A stretch of 64,000 bases of DNA from Frigoribacterium sp. PhB116. GTDB lineage: Bacteria; Actinomycetota; Actinomycetes; Actinomycetales; Microbacteriaceae. The stretch lies in NCBI RefSeq assembly GCF_004364285.1, contig NZ_SOBE01000001.1:558001-622000 (forward strand), written 5' to 3'. The notes under the pieces were generated by a model, which saw only the letters and a list, made by a program, of their open reading frames with translations, was not told where the DNA came from and searched no databases. Numbering within the stretch: position 1 is the stretch's first letter; every line of letters starts with the position of its first letter. The position numbers and the translations under genes were made by a program. Shown here piece after piece: positions 23,429-32,971 of the stretch.

Positions 23429-24814
23429 CTAGGCGCCGAGCAGCTGCTCCGCGAGGTACCCGCGCAGCGCCGACAGGGGCATGCGCTGCTGCTCCATCGT
23501 GTCGCGCTCGCGGACCGTCACCGCGTCGTCCTCGAGCGAGTCGAAGTCGACCGTGACGCAGAAGGGCGTGCCGATCTCGTCCTGGCGACGGTAGCGACGG
23601 CCGATCGCCCCGGCGTCGTCGAAGTCGATGTTCCAGTACTTGCGGAGGTCCGCGGCGAGGCCGCGCGCCATCGGCGAGAGCTGCTCGTTGCGGCTCAGCG
23701 GCAGGACGGCGACCTTGATCGGCGCCAGGCGGCGGTCGAGCTTCAGCACGGTGCGCTTGTCGACGCCGCCCTTCGCGTTGGGCGCCTCGTCCTCGGTGTA
23801 CGCGTCGACGAGGAACGCCATGAGCGACCGGGTGAGGCCGGCGGCGGGCTCGATGACGTACGGCGTCCAGCGCTCGTTCTTGGCCTGATCGAAGTACGAC
23901 AGGTCCTTGCCGGAGGCGGCGGCGTGCGTCTTGAGGTCGTAGTCGGTGCGGTTCGCGACGCCCTCGAGCTCGCCGAACTCGCCGCCGGCGAACCGGAAAC
24001 GGTACTCGATGTCGACGGTGCGCTTCGAGTAGTGCGAGAGCTTCTCGGGAGCGTGCTCGTACAGGCGGAGGTTCTCGGGGTCGATGCCGAGGTCGACGTA
24101 CCACTGGAAGCGGGCGTCGATCCAGTACTGGTGCCACTCTTCGTCGCTGCCGGGCTCCACGAAGAACTCCATCTCCATCTGCTCGAACTCGCGCGTGCGG
24201 AAGATGAAGTTGCCGGGGGTGATCTCGTTGCGGAAGCTCTTGCCGATCTGGCCGATCCCGAAGGGCGGCTTGATGCGAGAAGACTGCAGGATGTTGTCGA
24301 AGTTGGTGAAGATGCCCTGGGCCGTCTCGGGCCGGAGGTACGCCATGCCCTGCTCGTTGTCGACCGGCCCGAGGAACGTCTTGAGGAGGCCGGAGAAGTT
24401 CTGCGGCTCGGTCCACGATCCGGGCTGCCCGGTCTCGGGGTCGCGCACGTCGGCGAGGCCGTTCTCGGGCGGGTGACCGTGCTTGGCCTCGTACGCCTCG
24501 AGGAGGTGGTCGGCCCGGTAGCGCTTGTGGGTGTGCAGCGACTCGACCAGGGGGTCGCTGAACACCTCGACGTGCCCCGAGGCCTCCCACACCTGGCGCG
24601 GCAGGATGACGGCCGAGTCGAGCCCGACGACGTCGTCGCGGCCCTGCACCATGGTCTGCCACCACTGGCGCTTGATGTTCTCCTTGAGCGCGACGCCGAG
24701 GGGCCCGTAGTCCCAGGCCGACCGGGACCCGCCGTAGATCTCGCCCGACTGGAAGACGAACCCGCGGCGCTTGGCCAGGGCGATGACGGAATCGAGACGG
24801 TTGGGTGCTGCCAC
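23429..24814 (-). CDS. glyS: Glycyl-tRNA synthetase (class II, single-chain)
   Basis: This 461-residue alpha2-type glycine-tRNA ligase shows class II motifs: motif 2 region [24 protein letters not shown] is visible around residues 193-216, and motif 3 is [18 protein letters not shown]. The N terminus [21 protein letters not shown] is typical of the bacterial/eukaryotic-like GlyRS of Actinobacteria. GTG 24814 has GGAG eight bases upstream. No T-box leader was seen. The stop is followed by the repeat-rich gap rather than a simple terminator. Confidence 0.96.
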   Translation of the reverse strand: MAAPNRLDSVIALAKRRGFVFQSGEIYGGSRSAWDYGPLGVALKENIKRQWWQTMVQGRDDVVGLDSAVILPRQVWEASGHVEVFSDPLVESLHTHKRYRADHLLEAYEAKHGHPPENGLADVRDPETGQPGSWTEPQNFSGLLKTFLGPVDNEQGMAYLRPETAQGIFTNFDNILQSSRIKPPFGIGQIGKSFRNEITPGNFIFRTREFEQMEMEFFVEPGSDEEWHQYWIDARFQWYVDLGIDPENLRLYEHAPEKLSHYSKRTVDIEYRFRFAGGEFGELEGVANRTDYDLKTHAAASGKDLSYFDQAKNERWTPYVIEPAAGLTRSLMAFLVDAYTEDEAPNAKGGVDKRTVLKLDRRLAPIKVAVLPLSRNEQLSPMARGLAADLRKYWNIDFDDAGAIGRRYRRQDEIGTPFCVTVDFDSLEDDAVTVRERDTMEQQRMPLSALRGYLAEQLLGA

Positions 24815-24970
24815 GGGGTGTGCTCCAGAGGATCGGTCCGGGCTCGGGGCCCGGCGGTCGAGGTACCCGGCAACTCTAGCCGCGCGGGCGGCTCGGCCCG
24901 CCCCGGCCCGGCGTCCGGACGAGCCCCGACGCCTCGACGCCCCGACGCCCCGACGCCTCGACCATCCGGG

Positions 24971-26035
24971 TCAGCGTCCCAGGGAGGCGACGACCGCCTC
25001 CACGTCCTCGGCCGTGTTCCAGAGGTGGAAGGCGACCCGCACGCGACCGGCCCGGGCGGAGACGGTGAGGCCCGCCTCCCCCATCGCGGTGGCGGCCCGG
25101 CCGTCGACGTCGGCCCACGTGACGATCGCCTGGTGCTGCTCGGGCAGGTCGAGGCGTCGGCAGAGCTCGTCGCCGAGCCCGCTGGCGTGTGCCCAGGTCT
25201 CGGCAGGGTCGAGGCGGGCGAACGTGGCGAGGGCCGCCGCGGCGCCCGGCCAGGCCGGCCAGGCCGGCGAGACGTCGAAGGCGCGGGCGTCGTGGGCGAG
25301 CTGCATCGCGGGCCCGTAGCAGGACGACCAGACCGAGTCGCCCGCGTACCAGCCGGCCTGCACGGGCCGCAGCTCCGCCAGGGCACGCTCGGACAGCGTC
25401 ATGAAGGCCGCGCCCCGGGGGCAGCAGAGCCACTTGTAGGCGTGTCCGACCGAGACGTCCCACGCGGAGGCGTCGACCGGCAGGACACCCGCCGCCTGCG
25501 TCACGTCGCAGACGGTGAGGGCGCCGTGGACCGCGGCCGCGGCGCGGATCCTCGCGTCGTCGGCCACGACGCCGGTGGCCGACTGGACGGCCGACCACGC
25601 CACGCACCACGTCGAGGGCCCGACCGCCTCCGCCAGCTCGTCGACCGGGACGCTGCGCACCGTCACGCCCCGGTGCGCCTGCTGCAGGAACGGGTAGACG
25701 ACCGAGCTGAAGTCGCCGTCGACGCAGACGACCTCGGCGCCGTCGGGCGCGGCCGCGGCGACCACGGAGACCATGGCCGAGGTCTGCGAGCCGACGGCGA
25801 CGCTCGTGACGGGCACGCCCACCAGCCGCGCGTACGAGGCCCTGGCCTGCTCGACGACGTCCCCGTAGCCGACGGGCGAGCGCGACCCGGTGGCCCAGCG
25901 GGCGAGGTCGTCTCGCTGGGCCGCGAGCGTCTCGGCCAGGGGCAGCCCCATGGTGCAGGCGGCGAGGTACCCGGTGCCGCTCGCGAAGCGCGAGGCCGCC
26001 TCCGGGACGGTGAGGATGCTGGTCGTGTCGGGCAT
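24971..26035 (-). CDS. Class V aminotransferase (PLP-dependent)
   Basis: This 354-residue protein has the fold of cysteine desulfurase/isopenicillin N epimerase-like aminotransferases. The PLP Lys is Lys201 in VSVGHAYKWLCCPRG, and Asp177 with Gln180 in VCDVTQAAG contact the cofactor. It diverges from a LysR-type regulator gene, with a 17-bp palindrome in the 81-base gap, which strongly suggests it is the regulator's target. The substrate is unknown; the C-terminal domain (FHLWNTAEDVEAVVASLGR) is standard. The ATG at 26035 fits the family N terminus. Confidence 0.87.
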   Translation of the reverse strand: MPDTTSILTVPEAASRFASGTGYLAACTMGLPLAETLAAQRDDLARWATGSRSPVGYGDVVEQARASYARLVGVPVTSVAVGSQTSAMVSVVAAAAPDGAEVVCVDGDFSSVVYPFLQQAHRGVTVRSVPVDELAEAVGPSTWCVAWSAVQSATGVVADDARIRAAAAVHGALTVCDVTQAAGVLPVDASAWDVSVGHAYKWLCCPRGAAFMTLSERALAELRPVQAGWYAGDSVWSSCYGPAMQLAHDARAFDVSPAWPAWPGAAAALATFARLDPAETWAHASGLGDELCRRLDLPEQHQAIVTWADVDGRAATAMGEAGLTVSARAGRVRVAFHLWNTAEDVEAVVASLGR

Positions 26036-26091
26036 CGCCCCAGACTGGGCCGTGCGCCGCAGGACGACAAGACCAGGATGACGACACCACA

Positions 26092-26108
26092 CATAACGTC
26101 GCGTTATG
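26092..26108. promoter_or_regulatory. LysR-type operator palindrome CATAACG-TCG-CGTTATG
   Basis: A perfect inverted repeat with seven-base arms and a three-base spacer contains the T-N11-A signature of LysR regulators. It lies between the divergent aminotransferase and lysR genes and overlaps the predicted -10 box of the regulator gene, fitting autoregulation and control of the aminotransferase. Confidence 0.8.
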
Positions 26109-26110
26109 GT
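26105..26110 (+). promoter_or_regulatory. Leaderless -10 box (TATGGT) of the LysR gene
   Basis: TATGGT ends six bases before ATG 26117 (spacer TCGAGC); no ribosome binding site is present. It overlaps the right arm of the palindromic operator, so regulator binding should block it. Confidence 0.55.
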
Positions 26111-26116
26111 TCGAGC

Positions 26117-27079
26117 ATGACCGACGACCTCGATCTGTTGACCCTCCGCATCGTGCGCGCCGTCGCCGACACAGGCACGGTGACCGCGGCCGCCGCCCAG
26201 CTGGGCTACAGCCAGCCGGCGCTCAGCCAGCACCTACGGCGGGCCGAGGCCCGGGTGGGCCACCCGCTGCTGCTGCGGGCGGGCCGCGGGGTCGAGCTCA
26301 CCGAGGCCGGGCGGCGCCTGGCCGAGCACGCCGTCCACGTGCAGGCCGCCCTCGACGCCGCTCGCCAGGAGCTCGACCACCTCGGCGGCGCGACCTCGGG
26401 ACGGGTGCGGCTCGCGGGCTTCCCCAGCGCCTCCTCGACACTCGTGCCCGACGTGCTGTCGCGGCTGCGCACCAGCCACCCCGGACTGCAGGTCGACTAC
26501 GTCGAGGCGGAGCCCCCCGAGGCGCTGACGCTGCTGCGCGACGGAGCCGTCGACGCCGCGGTGGTGTTCCGCCATGCGGGCCGGGCCGCCACCGATCGCG
26601 AGAGCGTGCCCGAGTCGCTCCGCGAGACCGCGCTGTTCGCCGACCGGACCGTGCTCGTGCTGCCCCGCCCCCACCCGTTCGTCGAGGGCGACGACTTCGG
26701 CACGCTGCACGCCGAGCGCTGGATCGGGGGCTGCCCGCGCTGCCGCGGCCACCTCCTCACCACCTGCGCGGCCGCGGACTTCGCGCCCGAGATCGTCCTC
26801 GAGACCGACAACGCGCTCGCCGTGCTCGGCCTCGTCGCGGCGGGCCTCGGGATCGCGCTGCTGCCGGGCCTGTCGCTGCAGTCGGCGGCGCTCCCCGAGG
26901 AGGTGCGGGTCGTCACCCTGCCCCCGTCCGTCTCGCGGGTGATCGCGGTCGCGCACCGCCGCGGGGCCCGGCGGGTTCCCAGCATCCGCGTCCTCACGGA
27001 GGCGGTGGCCGCGGTGCTGCCGGACCGGCACGGCCTCGAGGCGGTCGGGCCGCAGGGCGCTGTCACAGGCCCGAGCTAG
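26117..27079 (+). CDS. LysR-family transcriptional regulator
   Basis: This 320-residue regulator has an N-terminal winged HTH (residues 1-60, AAAAQLGYSQPALSQHLRRAE) and a C-terminal substrate-binding effector domain. The effector domain contains GGCPRCRGHLLTTC, a cluster of three Cys near residue 205, which could bind metal or sense thiol state. It is transcribed away from the class V aminotransferase with a shared operator. The C-terminal tail after residue 300 is not conserved in the family. The leaderless start is supported by a TATGGT box. Confidence 0.92.
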   Translation: MTDDLDLLTLRIVRAVADTGTVTAAAAQLGYSQPALSQHLRRAEARVGHPLLLRAGRGVELTEAGRRLAEHAVHVQAALDAARQELDHLGGATSGRVRLAGFPSASSTLVPDVLSRLRTSHPGLQVDYVEAEPPEALTLLRDGAVDAAVVFRHAGRAATDRESVPESLRETALFADRTVLVLPRPHPFVEGDDFGTLHAERWIGGCPRCRGHLLTTCAAADFAPEIVLETDNALAVLGLVAAGLGIALLPGLSLQSAALPEEVRVVTLPPSVSRVIAVAHRRGARRVPSIRVLTEAVAAVLPDRHGLEAVGPQGAVTGPS

Positions 27080-27111
27080 GCTGACCGGACGAGACGAAGG
27101 GTGCCCGCTCC

Positions 27112-27789
27112 GTGAAGAGACGACTGACCGCCGTCGGCCTCGCCGCCGTCCTGCTGGTGGGCCTCACCGCCTGCTTCCCCGACCTCACGACCCTCCAGCC
27201 GGTCGGCCAGGCCGGCGTCGACGGCGGCTCGGGCCTGGGCGGCACGGCCACCCAGGCGCCCCAGCCCCAGGTCACGGGTGCGCCGGGCACCGGCGGAGGG
27301 ACGGGCGGCGCCTCGCCCGACGAGCTGGCACCGGGCGGCACGCTCCTCAACCAGGTCAACTACAAGGACCTCACGATCTACGTCTACAGCGTCGGCACGC
27401 TGACGACCACGGCGCCCTCCATCTACGCGCGGCCCGACGGCAGCGACCCCTACCCCGCCGGCACCACCGTCGAGGCCACCGCCTACGTGCTGGCGAACAA
27501 CTCGCAACGTCGGCTCGACCTCACCGACCTCAGCGCCGACTACTCCGCCTACGGCAACGACCTCGCCCAGCAGGACGTGTTCGCCGGCCAGGACCTGCTG
27601 ACGGACGCCGGCTACTCGGCGTCGCTCGAGTCGGCCTTCCCGGCGGACGCGGCGACCTGGTACCTGCTGCCGGGCGAGTCGGCCGTGTTCGCCAACGCCT
27701 GGTTCCACCGGCCCGCCGACGGGCCCCTCACCCTGCAGTTCCTCTGGCCCGCCGAGAGGATCTTCCTCGGCGCGAACATCCAGTTCTAG
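27112..27789 (+). CDS. Putative lipoprotein of unknown function
   Basis: This 225-residue protein starts at GTG ([15 protein letters not shown]). A lipobox LTAC at 18-21 makes Cys21 the lipid anchor. A Gly/Thr/Pro-rich linker follows ([16 protein letters not shown], about residues 45-70). The globular part (about residues 75-225) has many beta-type segments, for example [13 protein letters not shown] and [20 protein letters not shown], and looks like a DUF4352-type or immunoglobulin-like surface domain. It converges with uppS, overlapping its stop region by four bases. I do not recognise a specific family. Confidence 0.75.
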   Translation: MKRRLTAVGLAAVLLVGLTACFPDLTTLQPVGQAGVDGGSGLGGTATQAPQPQVTGAPGTGGGTGGASPDELAPGGTLLNQVNYKDLTIYVYSVGTLTTTAPSIYARPDGSDPYPAGTTVEATAYVLANNSQRRLDLTDLSADYSAYGNDLAQQDVFAGQDLLTDAGYSASLESAFPADAATWYLLPGESAVFANAWFHRPADGPLTLQFLWPAERIFLGANIQF

Positions 27790-28625
27790 GCGCTGCCGGT
27801 CGTGTCGGCGCCGGTGCTGGTGCCGCTGGCCGCCGTCGTCGGCGCGTCGACAGCCCCGCCGAAGCGGCGAGAGCGCCTGGCGTACGTGACCACCGCCTCC
27901 CAGAGGTCGGTCCTCGAGAAGTCCGGCCAGAGCCGGTCGAGGAACACCATCTCGGCGTAGGCCGACTGCCACAACAGGAAGTTGCTCGTCCGCTGCTCGC
28001 CCGAGCTGCGGACGAAGAGGTCGACGTCGGGCAGCTCGGGCGCGTACAGGTGGCGCTGGATGAGCTTCTCGGTGACCCCCGACGGCTTGACGCGGCCCGC
28101 CGCCACGTCCTCGGCGATGGCACGCACGGCGTCGGCGATCTCGGTGCGGCCGCCGTAGTTGACGCACATCGTGAGGGTCAGCACGTCGTTGCCCCGGGTG
28201 AGCTCCTCGGCGTACTGCAGCTCCTTGATGACGGAGCCCCAGAGCCGCGGCTTGCGGCCCGCCCACCGGACGCGCACGCCCCACGCGTTCAGCTGGTCGC
28301 GCCTCCGGTGCAGGACGTCGCGGTTGAAGCCCATCAGGAACTTCACCTCGTCGGGCGAGCGCTTCCAGTTCTCGGTCGAGAAGGCGTAGACGCTCAGGTG
28401 CTTCACGCCGAGCTGGATGGCGCCCGCGACGACGTCGAGCAGCGAGGCCTCGCCCTGCTTGTGGCCCTCGACACGGGACAGGCCCCGCGCGTTCGCCCAT
28501 CGCCCGTTGCCGTCCATGACGATGGCGACGTGCTCGGGGACGGCGCCCCGGGGCAGCTCGGGCGGGTACAGGCCCGTCCAGTCGACGGGGCGCCAGTCGA
28601 CGGAGTCGCGGTGGGTCTTCTTCAC
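27786..28625 (-). CDS. uppS: Isoprenyl transferase (cis-prenyltransferase)
   Basis: This 279-residue cis-prenyltransferase extends allylic diphosphates with IPP to make the polyprenyl carrier for cell-wall synthesis. The catalytic Asp38 is in [22 protein letters not shown] and [20 protein letters not shown] are family motifs. Product chain length (short Z-FPP or long C50/C55) cannot be read reliably from sequence. GTG 28625 overlaps the recO stop as GTGA, the usual recO-uppS order. The C-terminal 30 residues are an unstructured Thr/Ser/Ala/Gly tail. Confidence 0.93.
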   Translation of the reverse strand: MKKTHRDSVDWRPVDWTGLYPPELPRGAVPEHVAIVMDGNGRWANARGLSRVEGHKQGEASLLDVVAGAIQLGVKHLSVYAFSTENWKRSPDEVKFLMGFNRDVLHRRRDQLNAWGVRVRWAGRKPRLWGSVIKELQYAEELTRGNDVLTLTMCVNYGGRTEIADAVRAIAEDVAAGRVKPSGVTEKLIQRHLYAPELPDVDLFVRSSGEQRTSNFLLWQSAYAEMVFLDRLWPDFSRTDLWEAVVTYARRSRRFGGAVDAPTTAASGTSTGADTTGSA

Positions 28626-29389
28626 GGGGTGCCTTCCCTCGCGGCGGCGGGCAGTGCCCGGCCGGGCTCTCGGTCGATGTGCTGGAGCGAGCGGAGGCCG
28701 CGCTCGAGGTGCCACTGGGTGTAGGCGGCGACGACGCCGCTCGCCTGGTTGCGGGTCGCGTCCGGGGTCGCGTCGGCCGCCTCCCAGTCGCCGGTCAACA
28801 GCGCCGAGAGCAGCTCGAGCGCAGGAGGCGCGAGTCGCGGAGCCCCCGGAGGCGCGTGCTCGTCGGCCACCACTCCCCCGAGCTGCACCACGAACGCCGA
28901 GTGCGGCCCCGGGGCGCCCGACACGGCGCAGTCGCCGAAGCTCGGCGACCAGCCGGCGATGCTGAGCGCGCGGAGCAGGTAGGAGTCGAGGGTGAGCTGG
29001 GGGGCGTGCTCCCGCCGACTCAGCGACCGCAGGGCGCCGACGAGGAGGAGGTACTGCTGCAGGCCGGCCTCGGCGTCGGTCAGCTTGTCGGCCGTCTCGA
29101 CCATGACGCTCCCGGCCGTGTAGCTCGCGTAGTCGGCGGCGATCAGGGCACCGTAGGAGCCCAGCGACTCGGCCTGGGTCACCACGTCGAGCGACCGGCC
29201 CTCGTAGAGCTGCACGTCCGCCACCATCATCGGCTCGAGACGCGAGCCGAACTTCGACCCGGTGCGCCGGACCCCCTTGGCCACGGCCCGGATCTTGCCG
29301 TGCTGGCGGCTGAGCATGGTGAGGATGCGGTCCGCCTCACCCAGCTTGTGGGTGCGCAGCACGACGCATTCATCTCGGTACACGGGCAC
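28622..29389 (-). CDS. recO: DNA repair protein RecO
   Basis: This 255-residue RecO has an N-terminal OB fold starting [21 protein letters not shown], which loads RecA with RecR. GTG 29389 gives the classical N terminus. In the zinc region only the first Cys remains: the stretch reads [27 protein letters not shown], whereas canonical RecO has CxxC pairs at both ends, so zinc binding is probably lost. The gene is coupled to uppS and diverges from the TRIC-type gene across 34 bases, with GATCAT six bases before the start. Confidence 0.92.
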   Translation of the reverse strand: MPVYRDECVVLRTHKLGEADRILTMLSRQHGKIRAVAKGVRRTGSKFGSRLEPMMVADVQLYEGRSLDVVTQAESLGSYGALIAADYASYTAGSVMVETADKLTDAEAGLQQYLLLVGALRSLSRREHAPQLTLDSYLLRALSIAGWSPSFGDCAVSGAPGPHSAFVVQLGGVVADEHAPPGAPRLAPPALELLSALLTGDWEAADATPDATRNQASGVVAAYTQWHLERGLRSLQHIDREPGRALPAAAREGTP

Positions 29390-29423
29390 TCGGCCATGAT
29401 CCCACGCGTGGTACAAGTGCAGG

Positions 29424-30086
29424 ATGCACGCCACGGCCTTCGCCATCCCCCTGTGGGCCGACCTCCTCGCCGTCGGGGTCGGCAGCCTGCAGGGCGCCAT
29501 GTTCGCCTCCGAGTTCAAGGACAGACGCCTCGACCTGCTCGGGGTCGCGATCATCGGCATCGCCACCGGGCTCGGCGGCGGCATCCTGCGCGACGTGCTG
29601 CTCGGGCAGGTGCCCCGTGCCATGTCGAGCAACTGGTACCTGCTCGTGGCCGTGGCCGCCGCCCTCGTCGGGATGGCGCTGCAGCGCCTGTTCCACCGGC
29701 TCGCGGGGCTGATCACCGCCCTGGACGCCCTCACCATCGGCCTGTTCGGCGCGATCGGCTCGACGAAGGCGCTGGCGCTCGGGCTGCCCGAGATCCCCGC
29801 CGTGTTCGTGGGGGTGATCTCCGCTGTCGGGGGCTCGGTGCTGCGAGACCTGTTGATGAACCTGACCATCGCGATGATGCACGTCGGGTCGCTCTACGCC
29901 GTGGCCGCCGCCGCCGGTACCGTCGTGCTCGTCGTGCTCGTCTCGGTCGGGGCACCGGTGGCGCTCTCCGCGATCATCGGCACGTCGGTCACCCTGGTGA
30001 TCCGGCTGCTGGCCGTGCGCTTCGGCTGGACCCTGCCCGAGCAGCGTGCTCTGAGCCGGCTGCCGCGCTGGCGTCGACCGCGCTGA
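29424..30086 (+). CDS. Trimeric intracellular cation (TRIC/UPF0126) channel family protein
   Basis: This 220-residue membrane protein has seven hydrophobic segments in two homologous triplets. Each triplet has a Gly-rich kinked helix: [13 protein letters not shown] (about residues 49-61) and [14 protein letters not shown] (about 133-146). This is the hallmark of TRIC-type K+/cation channels. The C terminus is basic and cytoplasmic ([10 protein letters not shown]). It diverges from recO. A TACAAG box six bases before ATG suggests a leaderless or nearly leaderless mRNA. It is followed by a tandem repeat and inverted-repeat element 3. Confidence 0.92.
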   Translation: MHATAFAIPLWADLLAVGVGSLQGAMFASEFKDRRLDLLGVAIIGIATGLGGGILRDVLLGQVPRAMSSNWYLLVAVAAALVGMALQRLFHRLAGLITALDALTIGLFGAIGSTKALALGLPEIPAVFVGVISAVGGSVLRDLLMNLTIAMMHVGSLYAVAAAAGTVVLVVLVSVGAPVALSAIIGTSVTLVIRLLAVRFGWTLPEQRALSRLPRWRRPR

Positions 30087-30117
30087 CGTCGCCCGGCATG
30101 CGCTGCGGCGCCGGCGC

Positions 30118-30183
30118 CGGCGCCGACCGCCGCACCGGCGCGCTCGGTGTCGGCGCCGGCCGTCGCACCGGCGCGCTCCGTGT
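30118..30183. repeat. Tandem repeat, 2 x 33 bp, downstream of the TRIC-type gene
   Basis: Units 30118-30150 and 30151-30183 differ at three bases. They start 32 bases after the stop at 30086, and the second unit runs into the left arm of inverted-repeat element 3; both share the junction GTGTCGGC. Confidence 0.8.
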
Positions 30184-30270
30184 CGGCAACTCCTGACCGG
30201 TGCGTCGGCGCTGCCGCGCGCCAGCGCCGCCCGCACGCGTGACCGGGCACGCGTCAGGAGTTGCCGACAC
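30180..30270. repeat. Inverted-repeat element 3 (91 bp)
   Basis: This element has the longest arms of the family: GTGTCGGCAACTCCTGAC (30180-30197) and its perfect 18-bp complement (30253-30270), enclosing 55 bp. It lies in the convergent gap between the TRIC-type gene and leuA, 80 bases past the leuA stop. Confidence 0.92.
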
Positions 30271-30349
30271 GATCGACGGCCTGCCGACGGAGCAAGCGGC
30301 CAGCTGCAGCCGGGCCGAGCGGCGGCCCGTGCCCGCGGCCGCGGAGCGG

Positions 30350-32113
<1,764 letters not shown>

Positions 32114-32126
32114 TCAGGTCTTCTCT

Positions 32127-32142
32127 GCCCCGACGACGGGGC
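32127..32142 (-). terminator. Second hairpin of the leuA leader (candidate terminator/anti-SD stem)
   Basis: Perfect GCCCCG-ACGA-CGGGGC stem (6 bp) 17 bases before the leuA ATG. It lacks a T-tract, so it may act as a terminator of the weak actinobacterial type or affect translation initiation. Confidence 0.45.
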
Positions 32143-32177
32143 CTCAGCGCGTGGATGGTGTCGGCCGACGACGAACT

Positions 32178-32214
32178 CCGCGACGAGGGGGGCCTGGGTC
32201 AGGACTCGTCGCGG
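32178..32214 (-). promoter_or_regulatory. Attenuator stem overlapping the leucine leader peptide
   Basis: A perfect 10-bp inverted repeat (CCGCGACGAG and CTCGTCGCGG) encloses 17 bases. Its 5' arm (32214-32205 on the minus strand) is the end of the leader ORF, three codons after the Leu run; a ribosome stalled on Leu codons would cover it and free the 3' arm. This is the geometry of ribosome-mediated attenuation. Confidence 0.65.
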
Positions 32215-32243
32215 CAGCTAAGGAGGAGCAGACCGAACAGCAC
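32199..32243 (-). CDS. leuL: leuA leader peptide (14 aa, leucine-rich)
   Basis: The ORF starts at GTG 32243 and reads VLFGLLLLSCRDES. Five of fourteen residues are Leu, four of them consecutive (codons CTG CTC CTC CTT). It ends 88 bases before leuA. A TAGATT box lies six bases before the GTG, so transcription should start at the GTG and the leader be leaderless. Leu-tRNA shortage would stall the ribosome in the Leu run and alter folding of the following stem. The evidence is composition, position and overlapping stem; leader peptides of this kind are known upstream of leuA in other Actinobacteria. Confidence 0.75.
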   Translation of the reverse strand: MLFGLLLLSCRDES

Positions 32244-32249
32244 GAGGCG

Positions 32250-32255
32250 AATCTA
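32250..32255 (-). promoter_or_regulatory. -10 box (TAGATT) of the leuL-leuA transcript
   Basis: TAGATT on the minus strand ends six bases before the GTG of the leader ORF. A convincing -35 was not found, as is common in Actinobacteria. Confidence 0.6.
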
Positions 32256-32299
32256 GCACCCGAGCCCGGTCCGTGACGGACGAGCCGCGTCCGCTGCCG

Positions 32300-32971
32300 C
32301 TACTCGGTGATCCCGTGCTCGTACGCGTACACGACGAGCTGGACGCGGTCGCGCAGCGACAGCTTCGACAGCACCCGGCTGATGTGCGTCTTGACCGTGG
32401 CCTCGCTGAGGAACTCGCGCCCGGCGATCTCCGAGTTGCTGAGCCCTCGGGCCGCGAGGTCGAAGATGTCCCGCTCGCGACTGGTCAGGGTGCCGAAGGC
32501 GGCAGGGATCGACGCCGCCCGGGAGGAGCGGCCGTCGAAGTGCTCGAAGAGCTCCCGTGTGGCCGACGCCGCGATCACGGCGGTGCCCGCGTGGACGGTG
32601 CGGATCGCGGCGAGCAGGAACTCGGGGTCCGCGTCCTTGAGGACGAAGCCGCTGGCGCCGCCCCGGATCGCCCGGGTCGCCGCCTCGTCCAGGTCGAAGG
32701 TCGTGAGCACGATGATGCGGGGCGGGCGTCGAGCGGCCGCCTCGGCCTGGGCCAGGACGGCGCTCGTCGCGGCGATCCCGTCCATCACGGGCATCCGGAT
32801 GTCCATGAGGACGACGTCCGGACGTGCCTCGGCGACCATCGCCACCCCCTCCGTGCCGTCGCTGGCCTCGCCGACGAACTCGAGGTCGGGCTGGGAGCCG
32901 ACGAGCATCTTGATGCCGGCCCGGAAGAGCGCCTGGTCGTCGACCAGGGCGACGCGGATCGTGGTGGTCAT
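32300..32971 (-). CDS. NarL/LuxR-family response regulator
   Basis: This 223-residue regulator has an N-terminal receiver domain with acidic pocket DD (11-12), phospho-acceptor Asp57 (VVLMDIRMPVMDG) and Lys in FVLKDADPE. A C-terminal LuxR HTH spans about residues 155-215 (LTSRERDIFDLAARGLSNSEIA). ATG 32971 overlaps the histidine-kinase stop as ATGA, so the pair is co-translated. Its targets are unknown; the kinase gene directly upstream is its partner. The next gene downstream is the leuA leader, on the same strand. Confidence 0.93.
   Translation of the reverse strand: MTTTIRVALVDDQALFRAGIKMLVGSQPDLEFVGEASDGTEGVAMVAEARPDVVLMDIRMPVMDGIAATSAVLAQAEAAARRPPRIIVLTTFDLDEAATRAIRGGASGFVLKDADPEFLLAAIRTVHAGTAVIAASATRELFEHFDGRSSRAASIPAAFGTLTSRERDIFDLAARGLSNSEIAGREFLSEATVKTHISRVLSKLSLRDRVQLVVYAYEHGITE

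Noticed and set aside
23429-24900. T-box riboswitch upstream of glyS or leuS
   Set aside because: No T-box sequence (TGG-containing bulge motif) or specifier stem was found in the short upstream gaps.
22868-26116. Very long plus-strand open frame running through the glyS and class V aminotransferase region into the LysR gene
   Set aside because: Its translation is Arg/Gly/Ala/Val-rich without domains until the true LysR start; it is a GC-frame shadow of the minus-strand genes.
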